Shown: piece after piece, positions 8,032-16,014 of the stretch
Layout of the letters: each line of letters opens with the position of its first letter
Position numbering within the stretch: position 1 is the stretch's first letter
Assembly: GCA_964591085.1 (NCBI GenBank)
Contig: CAZPXH010000023.1
Location: 1 to 28,887, forward strand
Source of the DNA: CAZPXH01 sp964591085
GTDB lineage: Bacteria; Spirochaetota; Spirochaetia; DSM-27196; CAZPXH01
Direction of reading: 5' to 3'
DNA: 28,887 bases
Program-made: the position numbers and the translations under genes
The notes under the pieces: model-generated
What the model was told of the DNA's origin: nothing
What the model saw: the letters and a program-made list of their open reading frames with translations, nothing else
Database searches by the model: none

Positions 8032-8994
8032 TCAGATCCCCTGAAACGCCAGCCAGGAACCCAGCACTGCCAGCGTGTCCAGGCGGCCCAGAGCTGCAGC
8101 AAGGGAGGCCGCGCCAAACCCTACCAATAAAAGACCAGGCACGCCGCTTGCCACAGAGACCAGGCCTGGAGTGCCTTCCACGCGCCGCCGTCGCAGCACG
8201 GTGGCAAGCCACCAACCGCACAGGACCGCGCCCAGAAGCGGCAAGCCTACTGCCAGGGTCCGGGCCAGAACCGGGGAATCCACGCCAAGGAACGTGAGCC
8301 GCCGCCCCGCGGCCGGAAGAACCGCGGATAGCCTGGCAAACCGACCGCTTGCCACCACAATTCCCAACACAACCAGGATGAGCCCGGAGATCAGCCGGAT
8401 CCTGCGGAGATGGGGCTTGATGGCGGCTGCCAGGGAACGGAAGCGCTCAAAGGCAAGCGCCGCCACGATGAACGGTAGGCCCAGGCCGAGCGCATAGACC
8501 GCAAGCAGGGCAACGGCTGCCGGACCCCCCCCGGTACTTCCTGCAAAGAGCAGGATGCTTGCAAGGACCGGTCCGATGCACGGCGTCCAGCCCGCTCCGA
8601 ATGCGGCGCCCCCGGCGAAGGAGGCTAGCAACCTGCCGCCGCGCAGCGCTACGCTGCGCCGCTCCACGTTCAGTGCCGGGATCAAATCAAACGCTACCTG
8701 CAGGCCCATGAGGGCTATCAGGATTCCGCTGACAAGCGGAACCCAGCCCCGGGAAGCACCGAGCAGCGCCGCTCCGGACGCGACTGCCAGTCCCAGCAGG
8801 ATGAACACCAGGCTGAACCCCGCCACAAAGGCAAGAGTGCGGACCAAGAGGACCCCGCGTTGTTCCTGTTGTGCAAGCTCCGTGAAGCTCACGCCGCCTA
8901 CCAGGCTCAGGTAGCTTGGTACCAGCGGAAGCACGCACGGGGAAAGGAAACTCACAAGTCCGGCCCCAAAGGCCAGCAGCAAACTGGTTGGCAC
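8032..8994 (-). CDS. CcdA-family thiol-disulfide transporter with extra C-terminal membrane segments
   Basis: An inner-membrane protein that moves reducing equivalents from cytoplasmic thioredoxin to periplasmic thioredoxin-like proteins. Both redox cysteines are in their usual contexts: SPCVLPLVPSYL (C20) and GAGWTPCIGP (C139). About six transmembrane helices make up the DsbD/CcdA core to near residue 220. The final ~90 residues add probably two more helices separated by an arginine-rich loop (VLRRRRVEG), making it 320 aa against the usual 220-250. GTG start 4 nt after the tlpA-like stop, so an operon. I infer that it reduces the adjacent TlpA-type protein. Confidence 0.92.
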   Translation of the reverse strand: MPTSLLLAFGAGLVSFLSPCVLPLVPSYLSLVGGVSFTELAQQEQRGVLLVRTLAFVAGFSLVFILLGLAVASGAALLGASRGWVPLVSGILIALMGLQVAFDLIPALNVERRSVALRGGRLLASFAGGAAFGAGWTPCIGPVLASILLFAGSTGGGPAAVALLAVYALGLGLPFIVAALAFERFRSLAAAIKPHLRRIRLISGLILVVLGIVVASGRFARLSAVLPAAGRRLTFLGVDSPVLARTLAVGLPLLGAVLCGWWLATVLRRRRVEGTPGLVSVASGVPGLLLVGFGAASLAAALGRLDTLAVLGSWLAFQGI

Positions 8995-8998
8995 CGAA

Positions 8999-9718
8999 TC
9001 AGCCGGCGGTCAGCCGGTACAGTTCGTTCAGAAGTTCGGGGTAGGCAGGGTTGTCCCAGACATGGGCTCCCGGCCGGATGGCGTAGATGTATCCATCTGC
9101 CCCGACGAGGTATGTGGTCGGCAGTGCCCACACGCTGTACAGCTCTCCAACCGATCCAGAGGGATTCAGCACAATGGGAAAGTCAAACGGGTTCTGGCTC
9201 AGCCAGCGATTCACCAACGCCTCCGGCTCGCCGAGGTTGACCGCCAGAAGGGCAGCCCGTTCCACATCCAGGGACTGCTGCAGCCGCTCAATAGACGGCA
9301 TCTCCGTCAGGCAGCTCGGACACCAGGTTGCCCAGAAGTGTAGCAGAACCACCCGGTCAGACCAGGCGTGCAGTCCGGTTTCCCCACCGTTGAGCCCCAG
9401 AACCTCCGCATCGGCCCAGTACAGCGGCTCCTCAAAGGGCGCAAAGCCCAGCTCAATGGCAATTTCGCGAACTCGCTGGCCTGCTTCCGGATTTGCGGCC
9501 ACAGTGCTCGGACCTACCCCCGACCCGGAGCCCCCGCTTGCCCCCGCGCGTTCGCCCGGGACAGCTCCGGCTGTAGTCTCCGGAGCACCCCCAGCAAATA
9601 CAATGGCTGAACCAAGTGCGAGCAGCAGAATCACCATAAGTCCCAGCGGCGGCATCAGTCGGGAGCGGACAGGGATATCGTGCTGATGCATTCTGATAGC
9701 GCTATATGCACGCTTCAT
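8999..9718 (-). CDS. TlpA/ResA-type periplasmic thioredoxin
   Basis: A membrane-anchored or secreted thiol-disulfide oxidoreductase. From ATG 9718 it is 239 aa: a short basic N-terminus, a hydrophobic segment (LMVILLLALGSAIVFAGG), a Gly/Ser/Ala-rich linker, then a thioredoxin fold with the active site WCPSC (C133, C136) and the cis-proline region ALPTTYLV. The start is chosen because TACTGT lies exactly 7 nt upstream with TTGTAT as -35; ATGs at 9691 and 9655 also lack a Shine-Dalgarno. With CcdA next door, it likely receives electrons from CcdA to keep extracytoplasmic cysteines reduced. No cytochrome c genes are seen nearby, so the substrate is unknown. Confidence 0.9.
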   Translation of the reverse strand: MKRAYSAIRMHQHDIPVRSRLMPPLGLMVILLLALGSAIVFAGGAPETTAGAVPGERAGASGGSGSGVGPSTVAANPEAGQRVREIAIELGFAPFEEPLYWADAEVLGLNGGETGLHAWSDRVVLLHFWATWCPSCLTEMPSIERLQQSLDVERAALLAVNLGEPEALVNRWLSQNPFDFPIVLNPSGSVGELYSVWALPTTYLVGADGYIYAIRPGAHVWDNPAYPELLNELYRLTAG

Positions 9719-9725
9719 GCGGGTA

Positions 9726-9754
9726 ACAGTAGCGCTGTCTACTACAAAATACAA
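9726..9754 (-). promoter_or_regulatory. Candidate leaderless promoter of tlpA-ccdA
   Basis: Minus strand TTGTAT (9754-9749), 17-nt spacer, TACTGT (9731-9726), then 7 nt to ATG 9718. The predicted transcript starts at the start codon. AGCGCT palindromic cores sit at 9731-9736 within the spacer edge and at 9696-9705 (ATAGCGCTAT), about three helical turns apart. Confidence 0.45.
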
Positions 9755-9765
9755 CGGTCTCGGTT

Positions 9766-10437
9766 TCAGGCCGGGCCAGCCGGTGTCCCGGACGCGAGGC
9801 TTAGGAGCAGGAGCAGATTGTAGATGCTGTGTGCCACGGCGCCGGGAACAACGCTCGCCGCCCGCAGGTAGGTCAGGCCCAGCAACACCCCCGCCACCAC
9901 CGCAAAGACCACGGTCGGGATCCCACCGAAAAGGTGACCAATACCGAATACCACCGCGGACGCCAGCACCGCAACCGGCACCGGAACACCTCCGTGGTCC
10001 ATGAGTTCCAGGTTGAGCTCCCGAAAGAAACGCTCCTCAGCCAGGGCGGCAAGCGATAGACCAGGCACGGCGAGGGCCCAGAGCAACCAGCCTTGCGTCG
10101 AGTTCCGGCGAACAGTCTCTGCAGCGGCCTGGGACGAGGGTCCGAGCGCGCCCAGTAGCGCATCAACAGTCAGAGCCGCCGCCACAAGAAGCAGCACCAG
10201 CGCCGCAACGCCCAGGACTCCGCGGCCGACGCCCCATGAGCTACGGGGCGTCCTCCCTGACCGGACCCGGATGAGAACCAGTACCAGGCTGGAACGGAGG
10301 ATGGAGGATGGCCAGAATCCCGGATGGAGCATTGCCGTTGGGGAACTTCCAACGCTAAGTGGTACTGTAAAGATGAGCATGACTCCCATCCACAACAGGG
10401 CGTCTGACAGCAGATGACGGGAATGCATGCTTTCCAT
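9766..10437 (-). CDS. CPBP-family intramembrane glutamic endopeptidase (CAAX protease-like)
   Basis: A multi-helix membrane protein of 223 aa carrying all the CPBP catalytic motifs: EERFFR (E134, E135, R139), FGIGH (F164, H168) and HSIYN (H203, N207). Family members cleave peptides or prenylated proteins in the membrane and include bacteriocin-immunity proteins; the substrate here cannot be told. ATG at 10437 or 10428 are both possible, neither with a clear Shine-Dalgarno. The gene runs in the same direction as tlpA-ccdA, 47 nt upstream of it, but that unit appears to have its own promoter. Confidence 0.88.
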   Translation of the reverse strand: MESMHSRHLLSDALLWMGVMLIFTVPLSVGSSPTAMLHPGFWPSSILRSSLVLVLIRVRSGRTPRSSWGVGRGVLGVAALVLLLVAAALTVDALLGALGPSSQAAAETVRRNSTQGWLLWALAVPGLSLAALAEERFFRELNLELMDHGGVPVPVAVLASAVVFGIGHLFGGIPTVVFAVVAGVLLGLTYLRAASVVPGAVAHSIYNLLLLLSLASGTPAGPA

Positions 10438-10472
10438 TACTCTGTATTGAATACTTTGGACCTTGCTCTGGC

Positions 10473-10493
10473 CATAGGGGTCATGCCCCTGTG
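10473..10493 (+). other. 8-bp hairpin upstream of the PilZ gene
   Basis: CATAGGGG and CCCCTGTG pair around a TCATG loop, with one wobble. No T-tract follows, so it is not a standard terminator. It sits about 36 nt before the preferred ATG at 10530 and covers the alternative GTG at 10491. Confidence 0.4.
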
Positions 10494-10529
10494 GTCACGG
10501 AACCGGTCCGGACAAGGGGAGTGCCACTG

Positions 10530-11648
10530 ATGTGGGTACTTGCAGCCATTCTCCTGATCCTCAGCGTCGCCATCATCGTGGTGGTGCAGCGCGGCGGTGG
10601 GTTCGGGTTTCCGTGGCTTCAGTTCTATGTCCGCGGCAAAGAGAGCGGGTTCAAGTTCTCAGAGATCAATCTGCTTCGCCGGATTGCCGTTGACAACAAG
10701 CTCAAGAACCCAACCGCCCTGTTCTGGAGTGAGCGCGTGCTGGATCGATGTATCCGCGGCACCGTCCTGAAGCACCGCTCTGACGGCAACCTTGAAGACG
10801 AAAGCACCTCCTCCTACCTCGCCAAGCTCTTTGAGTTCCGCAAGCGTGTGGAGTTCGCGCTGCCAAAGTACCAGCGTGGAATCGACAGTTCCCGTAGCAT
10901 CACGCAGCGGCAGGTGATGAAGATCACCTTCCCCGGATCCAGCGTCTACGTGGCAAACGTGATTGAGAGTAACCGCCGCTACATGGCGATCTCCTACCCC
11001 AAGGGACGCCCGCTTCCACCGGGCTTCACCTGGCAGGGCCAGCGTATCCAGGTGTACTTCTGGCGCGCGGAGGACGCTGGCTACTACTTTGAGTCCCAGG
11101 TCATCGGGGATTTCATTGATCGCAAGGTTCCCATCATCCACATCAAGCACAGCGACCGCCTCACTAGAAGCCAGAAGCGCCAGTCGGTCCGGGCACAGCT
11201 GAACGCCACCGGCCAGCTCTTCCCCTTGCGGAGTATTCAGCAGACGGACGAGGTTGTTGAGTCCAGTGGTGGATATCGATGTCGGGGCGTTGACATCAGC
11301 GAGGACGGCGCTGCGGTCATGGTCGGCGGGCGCGCAAAGCCGGGTATCCCGGTGAAGCTGCAGTTCCGGCTCTCTGACAGTGACGTGGTACTCTGCGGCA
11401 CGGTGCGCAGCGTGACCTTCAAGCAGAGCAAGAATGTGTCCATACTTCACATTCAAGCGGTGCGCCCATCGTTGGTAATGCGGAACCGGATCCTGGTTCA
11501 CGTGTACGGCCTGTTCTCTCAGGCCAACAGTACGGCCAACGTGTCAAAGGTAGCCGCTCAGATGCAGGAGCGCGAACGGCAGCGCGCGGCAAAAGCCGCA
11601 GAAGCCGATGAACCTGACGGAGAAACCGCTGACTCCCGCAGCCGTTGA
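10530..11648 (+). CDS. Membrane-anchored PilZ protein, probable c-di-GMP receptor
   Basis: 372 aa from ATG 10530, chosen because AGGGGAG lies 8 nt upstream; GTG 10491 and GTG 10521 are in frame. The N-terminus is one transmembrane helix (WVLAAILLILSVAIIVVV), then a long cytoplasmic region. A YcgR-like N-domain spans roughly residues 120-210 and a PilZ domain follows, with both c-di-GMP motifs: R-Q-S-V-R (217-221) and D-I-S-E-D-G (D255, S257, G260). The tail is charged and probably helical. Spirochaetes use PilZ proteins (PlzA in Borrelia, TDE0214 in Treponema denticola) in motility and virulence; a similar role is inferred, with an added membrane anchor. Confidence 0.9.
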   Translation: MWVLAAILLILSVAIIVVVQRGGGFGFPWLQFYVRGKESGFKFSEINLLRRIAVDNKLKNPTALFWSERVLDRCIRGTVLKHRSDGNLEDESTSSYLAKLFEFRKRVEFALPKYQRGIDSSRSITQRQVMKITFPGSSVYVANVIESNRRYMAISYPKGRPLPPGFTWQGQRIQVYFWRAEDAGYYFESQVIGDFIDRKVPIIHIKHSDRLTRSQKRQSVRAQLNATGQLFPLRSIQQTDEVVESSGGYRCRGVDISEDGAAVMVGGRAKPGIPVKLQFRLSDSDVVLCGTVRSVTFKQSKNVSILHIQAVRPSLVMRNRILVHVYGLFSQANSTANVSKVAAQMQERERQRAAKAAEADEPDGETADSRSR

Positions 11649-11673
11649 ACGCGGGCGCCCGCGGGAGTAGTAT
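11645..11673 (+). promoter_or_regulatory. Promoter of the HEAT-like gene, with a palindrome in its spacer
   Basis: TTGAAC (11645-11650), 17-nt spacer, TAGTAT (11668-11673). The spacer is mostly a perfect GC palindrome (11650-11663, CGCGGGCGCCCGCG). The expected transcript start is near 11680, about 36 nt before the GTG start. The -35 overlaps the last codon and stop of the PilZ gene. Confidence 0.55.
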
Positions 11674-11715
11674 CTGACCCAGTTCATGACTCGAGCATTG
11701 CCCGGGAGGCTGTAC

Positions 11716-12891
11716 GTGAATCGACTGAGTATTCTGCTGACCCTCGTCATGATGGCCACGGCCCTGTCTGCACAGGACCAGGATGTGGTCAGCCAGACCA
11801 TCGATACCTTCACCCGGGCGAATGACGCCACCAAGGTGGATATCGTCCGCAACGCTGACGACGAGTTCGGTGATTTCGGACCGCTGTACCTGGAATCAAT
11901 CCAGCTGCTCGCAAGTCGGGTGGAAGACCTGGACATAGACGCAAACCTCCGGAGTCTCGCCGAGATCACGATGCAGAGACTGGTCAGCAACTCGGTCACA
12001 GCGGGCGCGGTGGCGGTCATGGAGGTCTTTGAGAACGCCCGGGAAACAGCTATCCGGATTCAGGCGGCGGAAGCCCTGGCCTCGCTCGCCGTTGGCAACG
12101 CGCGGGTATTGGAAGCCCTGAACCGCTATCTCTCCGCCACCAATGGCCTGGTTGCCGGGGGAACGGCGATTGACCGCCAGACCTTTGCGGTAGCAATCCA
12201 AACCCTGGGTGTCATCGGCAACGGAGACACCTACGTGGGCCTCCTGGACACTATCCGACTACAAGTCTCCGAAGCGGTTACCACCGCCGCGCAGCAGGCG
12301 CTTCTGCAGCTGGACGTGGATCAGGTGCAGCTGGCCTCACAGGCCATCCGGCGTTCCGCGGCGGCAGAGAAGCAGAGCATCTTCCGGCTCCTGATGGGTT
12401 CGGACCAGCTTTCAGACGAGGAACGCAACCAGGTGGCGCTTGCGGCGCTCTCAGACGCGGTTGGCGGCGGAAACCCGTCCGCCGATGCCCAGCGAATCCT
12501 GCGGGAGATTCGCGGAGAAGCCGCGCGTATCCTGACGCTTGCCAACTACGCGGAGGCCACCAACGCACTGATCCGCCATTTCAACGCCACGGTGGTGGAG
12601 TTTGACCGTGGCATTGTCACGCGCGGCTTCCTGCTGGAGGCGATTGACGCGCTTGGCGCCATGGACACTGATGAAGCAGCAATCCGTCTGAGTGCGTTCA
12701 TGGACCTGATCAACAGCTACACAGAGAATGACCGTCCCTACGACCTGCAGGTGACCCTCCGGACCATTCAGAATCTTCAGACGCTCGGACGACAGGTAGC
12801 CTACAATCCGTTGTTCTACGCTACGCTCCTGACCTATCCCAACCAGGTGAAGGACGCCGCGCGCGAAGCACTGCGGGCACTGACGCGGTAA
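11716..12891 (+). CDS. Exported helical-repeat (HEAT-like) protein
   Basis: 391 aa from GTG 11716, chosen because GGGAGG (11704-11709) lies six bases upstream and it gives a clean signal peptide (VNRLSILLTLVMMATALSAQ); an ATG at 11686 would put ten extra residues before it. The mature protein is almost entirely amphipathic helices in an irregular HEAT/armadillo-like repeat (for example IRIQAAEALASLAVGNARVL and VALAALSDAVGG), as expected for a scaffold that binds other proteins. No catalytic motif seen. It is probably periplasmic. Followed after 9 nt by the comEC-like gene. Confidence 0.8.
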   Translation: MNRLSILLTLVMMATALSAQDQDVVSQTIDTFTRANDATKVDIVRNADDEFGDFGPLYLESIQLLASRVEDLDIDANLRSLAEITMQRLVSNSVTAGAVAVMEVFENARETAIRIQAAEALASLAVGNARVLEALNRYLSATNGLVAGGTAIDRQTFAVAIQTLGVIGNGDTYVGLLDTIRLQVSEAVTTAAQQALLQLDVDQVQLASQAIRRSAAAEKQSIFRLLMGSDQLSDEERNQVALAALSDAVGGGNPSADAQRILREIRGEAARILTLANYAEATNALIRHFNATVVEFDRGIVTRGFLLEAIDALGAMDTDEAAIRLSAFMDLINSYTENDRPYDLQVTLRTIQNLQTLGRQVAYNPLFYATLLTYPNQVKDAAREALRALTR

Positions 12892-12900
12892 GCGTCCCAT

Positions 12901-14298
12901 GTGACGCTGTCAGTACCGATACTAGTCGCCGCGGGTTCCCTGAGCGCGGCGCTTCTGTCCCGGTTCGGATACATCTCCCTTGCCCTCCGTGCCGGCATCC
13001 TGCTGACCCTTTTGTCCGCGGCTTTGCGGAGCGCTTTGTCCCGCAGCCCCGCTGCCCATCCGGTTGTTCCGGGAATTCCACCCCGCCTGCTTGCCGCCGG
13101 CGTTTCCCTGGCATTGGTAGCCGGATCCGCCGGGCTCCAGATGCCGGTTTCAGGCGGCCTTCCGCCTGAAAGCGTCACTGTTGTCCACGGGGTCCGCATT
13201 GGCCAGGAACGCGGAAGACCGGGGTCCTGGTCTGCGGTGATGGAGGTCACCGGGATCTCAAGTTGGAGCGCCGAGGTCCGCGCCGAACTCGGCCGCCTCC
13301 GCCTTTGGTCAGAGAGCACGCCACCGGCGGCGGGATCCCAGGTCTCCGTGGCACCGGGAACAGGAGCACTCCCCCGGGCTCTCCAGCGAAGCCCGATCCT
13401 GCTCCGTTCCCTCCCAGCCACAGCCGGCTCCCCGCCTGGGCCCGCCGCGCAGCGCAGCCCCCTTGTTGTAAACGAGCACCTCGTACGTGTCGGGCCCGGT
13501 CCTGTCGGCGCTCTCCTGCACCGTATCCGTGCCGGACTGCGGCGCGGCCTTGTCATGCAGACCCAAGCCGACACCGGGCTTGCGCACGCGCTCGTCCTCG
13601 GTGATAGGGATGGGCTTGACCCCGGGCTCTCGCGGAGCATCCGCACCGCCGGGCTCTCCCACGTACTCGCGCTATCCGGGATGCACCTTGGGCTGGTTGC
13701 GGCTGCAGCGGCATTGGTTGCTGGCGCGGTTCGGCTTCGCGGCCTACGGATTATGCTGCCTCTGGCCTGTGCGGGAGCCTTCGTGGTTCTGGCCGGGATA
13801 TCTCCATCCCTGCTTCGCGCGCTGCTCATGCTGGGGCTTTACACTGCGTTCCGGCTATCCGGGCTCCCGGCCCGCCCGGCTGCCGTCCTGCCCCTGGCCT
13901 TTGCCGCACAGCTTGCGCTGCAACCCCTGCAAATAGCGGACCTGGGCTTCCTGCTCTCCTGGGCGGCGGTCGCCGGCATCGCACTGGTACTCGGCTTGCC
14001 TGCGTGGAGAAGGCTTGGCCGTGTTCCCGCCGCCCTCCTGTTGCCCCTGGCAGTCAGCCTTGGTGCATGGCTCGCCACCGCGCCGCTGGTACTCCTGGCG
14101 TTTGGTCGTCTTCCGCTATCCGGGCTCCTGCTCAGCCTGGCGGCAGGGCCACTGGTGAGCGTGCTCATGCTTGCAGCGCTGGCAACTCTGTGCCTGCCCG
14201 GTGCATTCGGACCCGCAGTCTTTGGCGCGCTGGCGAGGGGACTGCAGGTAGTTGCCGGGCTGGGTGCCAGGATGCCCGCACTGGTCACCGGTCCGTGA
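12901..14298 (+). CDS. ComEC/Rec2-family competence channel, short form
   Basis: Polytopic membrane protein; ComEC forms the inner-membrane pore for single-stranded DNA uptake. The diagnostic stretch is ALVLGDRDGLDPGLSRSIRTAG then SHVLALSGMHLGLV (about residues 230-265), followed by GISPSLLRALLM and some eight hydrophobic helices. The N-terminal half holds two or three hydrophobic segments and a soluble OB-like region. At 465 aa it stops after the competence domain and lacks the C-terminal metallo-beta-lactamase domain of full-length ComEC (about 750 aa). GTG start with no strong Shine-Dalgarno; overlaps rsmA by 4 nt. No other com genes are visible. Confidence 0.9.
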   Translation: MTLSVPILVAAGSLSAALLSRFGYISLALRAGILLTLLSAALRSALSRSPAAHPVVPGIPPRLLAAGVSLALVAGSAGLQMPVSGGLPPESVTVVHGVRIGQERGRPGSWSAVMEVTGISSWSAEVRAELGRLRLWSESTPPAAGSQVSVAPGTGALPRALQRSPILLRSLPATAGSPPGPAAQRSPLVVNEHLVRVGPGPVGALLHRIRAGLRRGLVMQTQADTGLAHALVLGDRDGLDPGLSRSIRTAGLSHVLALSGMHLGLVAAAAALVAGAVRLRGLRIMLPLACAGAFVVLAGISPSLLRALLMLGLYTAFRLSGLPARPAAVLPLAFAAQLALQPLQIADLGFLLSWAAVAGIALVLGLPAWRRLGRVPAALLLPLAVSLGAWLATAPLVLLAFGRLPLSGLLLSLAAGPLVSVLMLAALATLCLPGAFGPAVFGALARGLQVVAGLGARMPALVTGP

Positions 14299-15131
14299 GC
14301 GGGGCTCGACTGGACCCGGCACGGCATTCGGATCTGCGCCTCCTTCTGTCGGAAGCCGGGATTGCGCCACGGCACGCACTTGGTCAGAACTTCCTGGTAG
14401 ACCCGCAGGTCTGCGACCGGATCGTCGCGCAGATCCTGAAAGGATCTCCGGCAAGCGTCTGGGAGGTTGGGCCCGGAGCCGGACAGTTGACCACCCGGCT
14501 CTGTGAGGCGGGAATCGGAGCCATCACTGCCTTTGAACGGGACACCGGAATCCTTCCTGTCCTGAAGCGAGTCTGCGCGGACTGTCCGGCGCTGGAGATT
14601 GTCCCCGGAGACGCGCTTCGGAGCGTTCCGACCGCGCTTGCGGAGCGCCGGACGCCTGACGTGCTTGCGGGAAACCTGCCGTATGGAATCGCGGCAACGC
14701 TCATCGGACGTGTCCTGCGAGCGGAATCGGCTCCATCACGGATGGTGGTCATGGTTCAGCTGGAGGTGGCTGAGCGCATGATTGCCCACCCCGCATCTGC
14801 GAACTACTCAGGCTTCTCCGTGCTCTGTGCCGCGGTCTCCCGGCCGATGGTGGTCCTGCGCGTCGGTCCAACGCACTTCCACCCCAGACCCCGCGTTGAT
14901 TCTGCCGTGGTCCTACTGGAACGCACTCGCGACATGCCTGCCGGCCTGCCGGAACTGGTGAATCGCGCCTTTGGCAGCCGGCGAAAGACCCTCAGGAACA
15001 ATCTCCTCCGTGATGCGGACAGGGAGCAGATGTCGGCGGCTGTTGCGGCGGCCGACATCTCGCCTGATCTCCGCGCGGAGGTCCTGTCAGCGGAGGACTT
15101 CCTCCGGATTCTCGCGGCTATTCCGGAGTGA
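14295..15131 (+). CDS. rsmA: 16S rRNA dimethyladenosine transferase RsmA (KsgA)
   Basis: Dimethylates the two adjacent adenosines near the 3' end of 16S rRNA (A1518/A1519) late in small-subunit assembly, using SAM. 278 aa, standard length. Motifs: GQNFLVD (30-36), SAM-binding VWEVGPGAGQLT (55-66), and catalytic NLPY (127-130). GTG start overlaps the comEC-like stop as GTGA; the longer frame upstream is antisense-free overlap with comEC and not used. Ends convergent with dapA, overlapping it by 14 bp. Confidence 0.95.
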   Translation: MSGARLDPARHSDLRLLLSEAGIAPRHALGQNFLVDPQVCDRIVAQILKGSPASVWEVGPGAGQLTTRLCEAGIGAITAFERDTGILPVLKRVCADCPALEIVPGDALRSVPTALAERRTPDVLAGNLPYGIAATLIGRVLRAESAPSRMVVMVQLEVAERMIAHPASANYSGFSVLCAAVSRPMVVLRVGPTHFHPRPRVDSAVVLLERTRDMPAGLPELVNRAFGSRRKTLRNNLLRDADREQMSAAVAAADISPDLRAEVLSAEDFLRILAAIPE

Positions 15132-16005
15132 TCCCCAGGTCACCGAGGATTCCCAGCATAATACTGCGGAGCTCCGGGCTGCCGGGAAGCAGGGGAAGGC
15201 GAAATGTCGGGCCGCAGCGTCCAAGGGCCGCCATCGCTGTCTTCACCGGGATGGGGTTACTGTCCAGGCTGAGCAGCGCAACAAAGAGCGGCTCAAGCTG
15301 TGTGTGAAGCTCACGGGCCTCGCGGAGCTGGTTTCCGAGTACTGCATCGCAGAGCGCCTGCATCTGGGCGGGAAGCAAGTTTGCCGCAACCGAGATCACA
15401 CCATCCCCTCCGTGGGTCATGGTGAAGAAGGTGAGATTGTCGTCTCCGGAAAGCACGGAGAAACCGTCCGGCCTGCGTCGGATCACGTCCATGATCTGCG
15501 CCGGACTTCCTGATGCCTCCTTCACTGCAACAATTCCCGGTTCGGCTGCCAGCCGCATCAGCGTGTCTGTCTCAATGTTTCGGCCGGTTCTTCCCGGGAT
15601 GTTGTACACCACTACCGGCAGGCCACCGTCGCGCGCAACCGTGGCAAAGTGAGCATAGAGCCCCTCCTGGTTCGGCCGGTTGTAGTACGGGCAGACCTGA
15701 AGCGTGGCATCTGCGCCAAGCTCCCTTGCCCGGCGTGTCATTTCGACCGCCTCCGCGGTTGCGTTGGAGCCGGTACCGGCAATCACGGGAACCCGTCCTG
15801 CAGCCTGCTCAACAACCATCCGCACCACCGCCACGTTCTCCTCGTGGGTGAGCGTCGGCGATTCACCGGTGGTTCCCGCAGGCACAAGCCCCGCGATCCC
15901 CTCGGTGATCTGCTGGTCAACCAGCGCTCGGAGTGCGTCTTCGTCTATGGCACCGTCATCCCCGAACGGCGTGATCAGGGCGGTAAAGGCTCCGGAAAGG
16001 TTCAT
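15118..16005 (-). CDS. dapA: 4-hydroxy-tetrahydrodipicolinate synthase DapA
   Basis: Condenses pyruvate with aspartate semialdehyde, the first committed step to diaminopimelate and lysine. 295 aa, a TIM barrel with Schiff-base lysine K162 (VAVKEASG), Tyr134 (VVYNIPGRTG) and the GTTGES loop at 44-49. ATG start preceded by AGGAG five to six bases upstream, 9 nt after dapB. Last gene of pta-dapB-dapA. Confidence 0.97.
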   Translation of the reverse strand: MNLSGAFTALITPFGDDGAIDEDALRALVDQQITEGIAGLVPAGTTGESPTLTHEENVAVVRMVVEQAAGRVPVIAGTGSNATAEAVEMTRRARELGADATLQVCPYYNRPNQEGLYAHFATVARDGGLPVVVYNIPGRTGRNIETDTLMRLAAEPGIVAVKEASGSPAQIMDVIRRRPDGFSVLSGDDNLTFFTMTHGGDGVISVAANLLPAQMQALCDAVLGNQLREARELHTQLEPLFVALLSLDSNPIPVKTAMAALGRCGPTFRLPLLPGSPELRSIMLGILGDLGITPE

Positions 16006-16014
16006 GTCTGCTCC

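Noticed and set aside
9696..9736. Paired AGCGCT palindromes as an operator for tlpA
   Set aside because: The second copy has no flanking symmetry and the core is only six bases; too weak for a separate finding.
12834..13829. 331-aa minus-strand open frame opposite the comEC-like gene
   Set aside because: Arg/Ser/Ala-biased antisense of a high-GC membrane gene that has clear family motifs on the plus strand.
14004..14294. Upstream extension of rsmA inside comEC
   Set aside because: The residues are frame-shifted antagonists of the comEC coding sequence; GTG 14295 gives the standard RsmA length.
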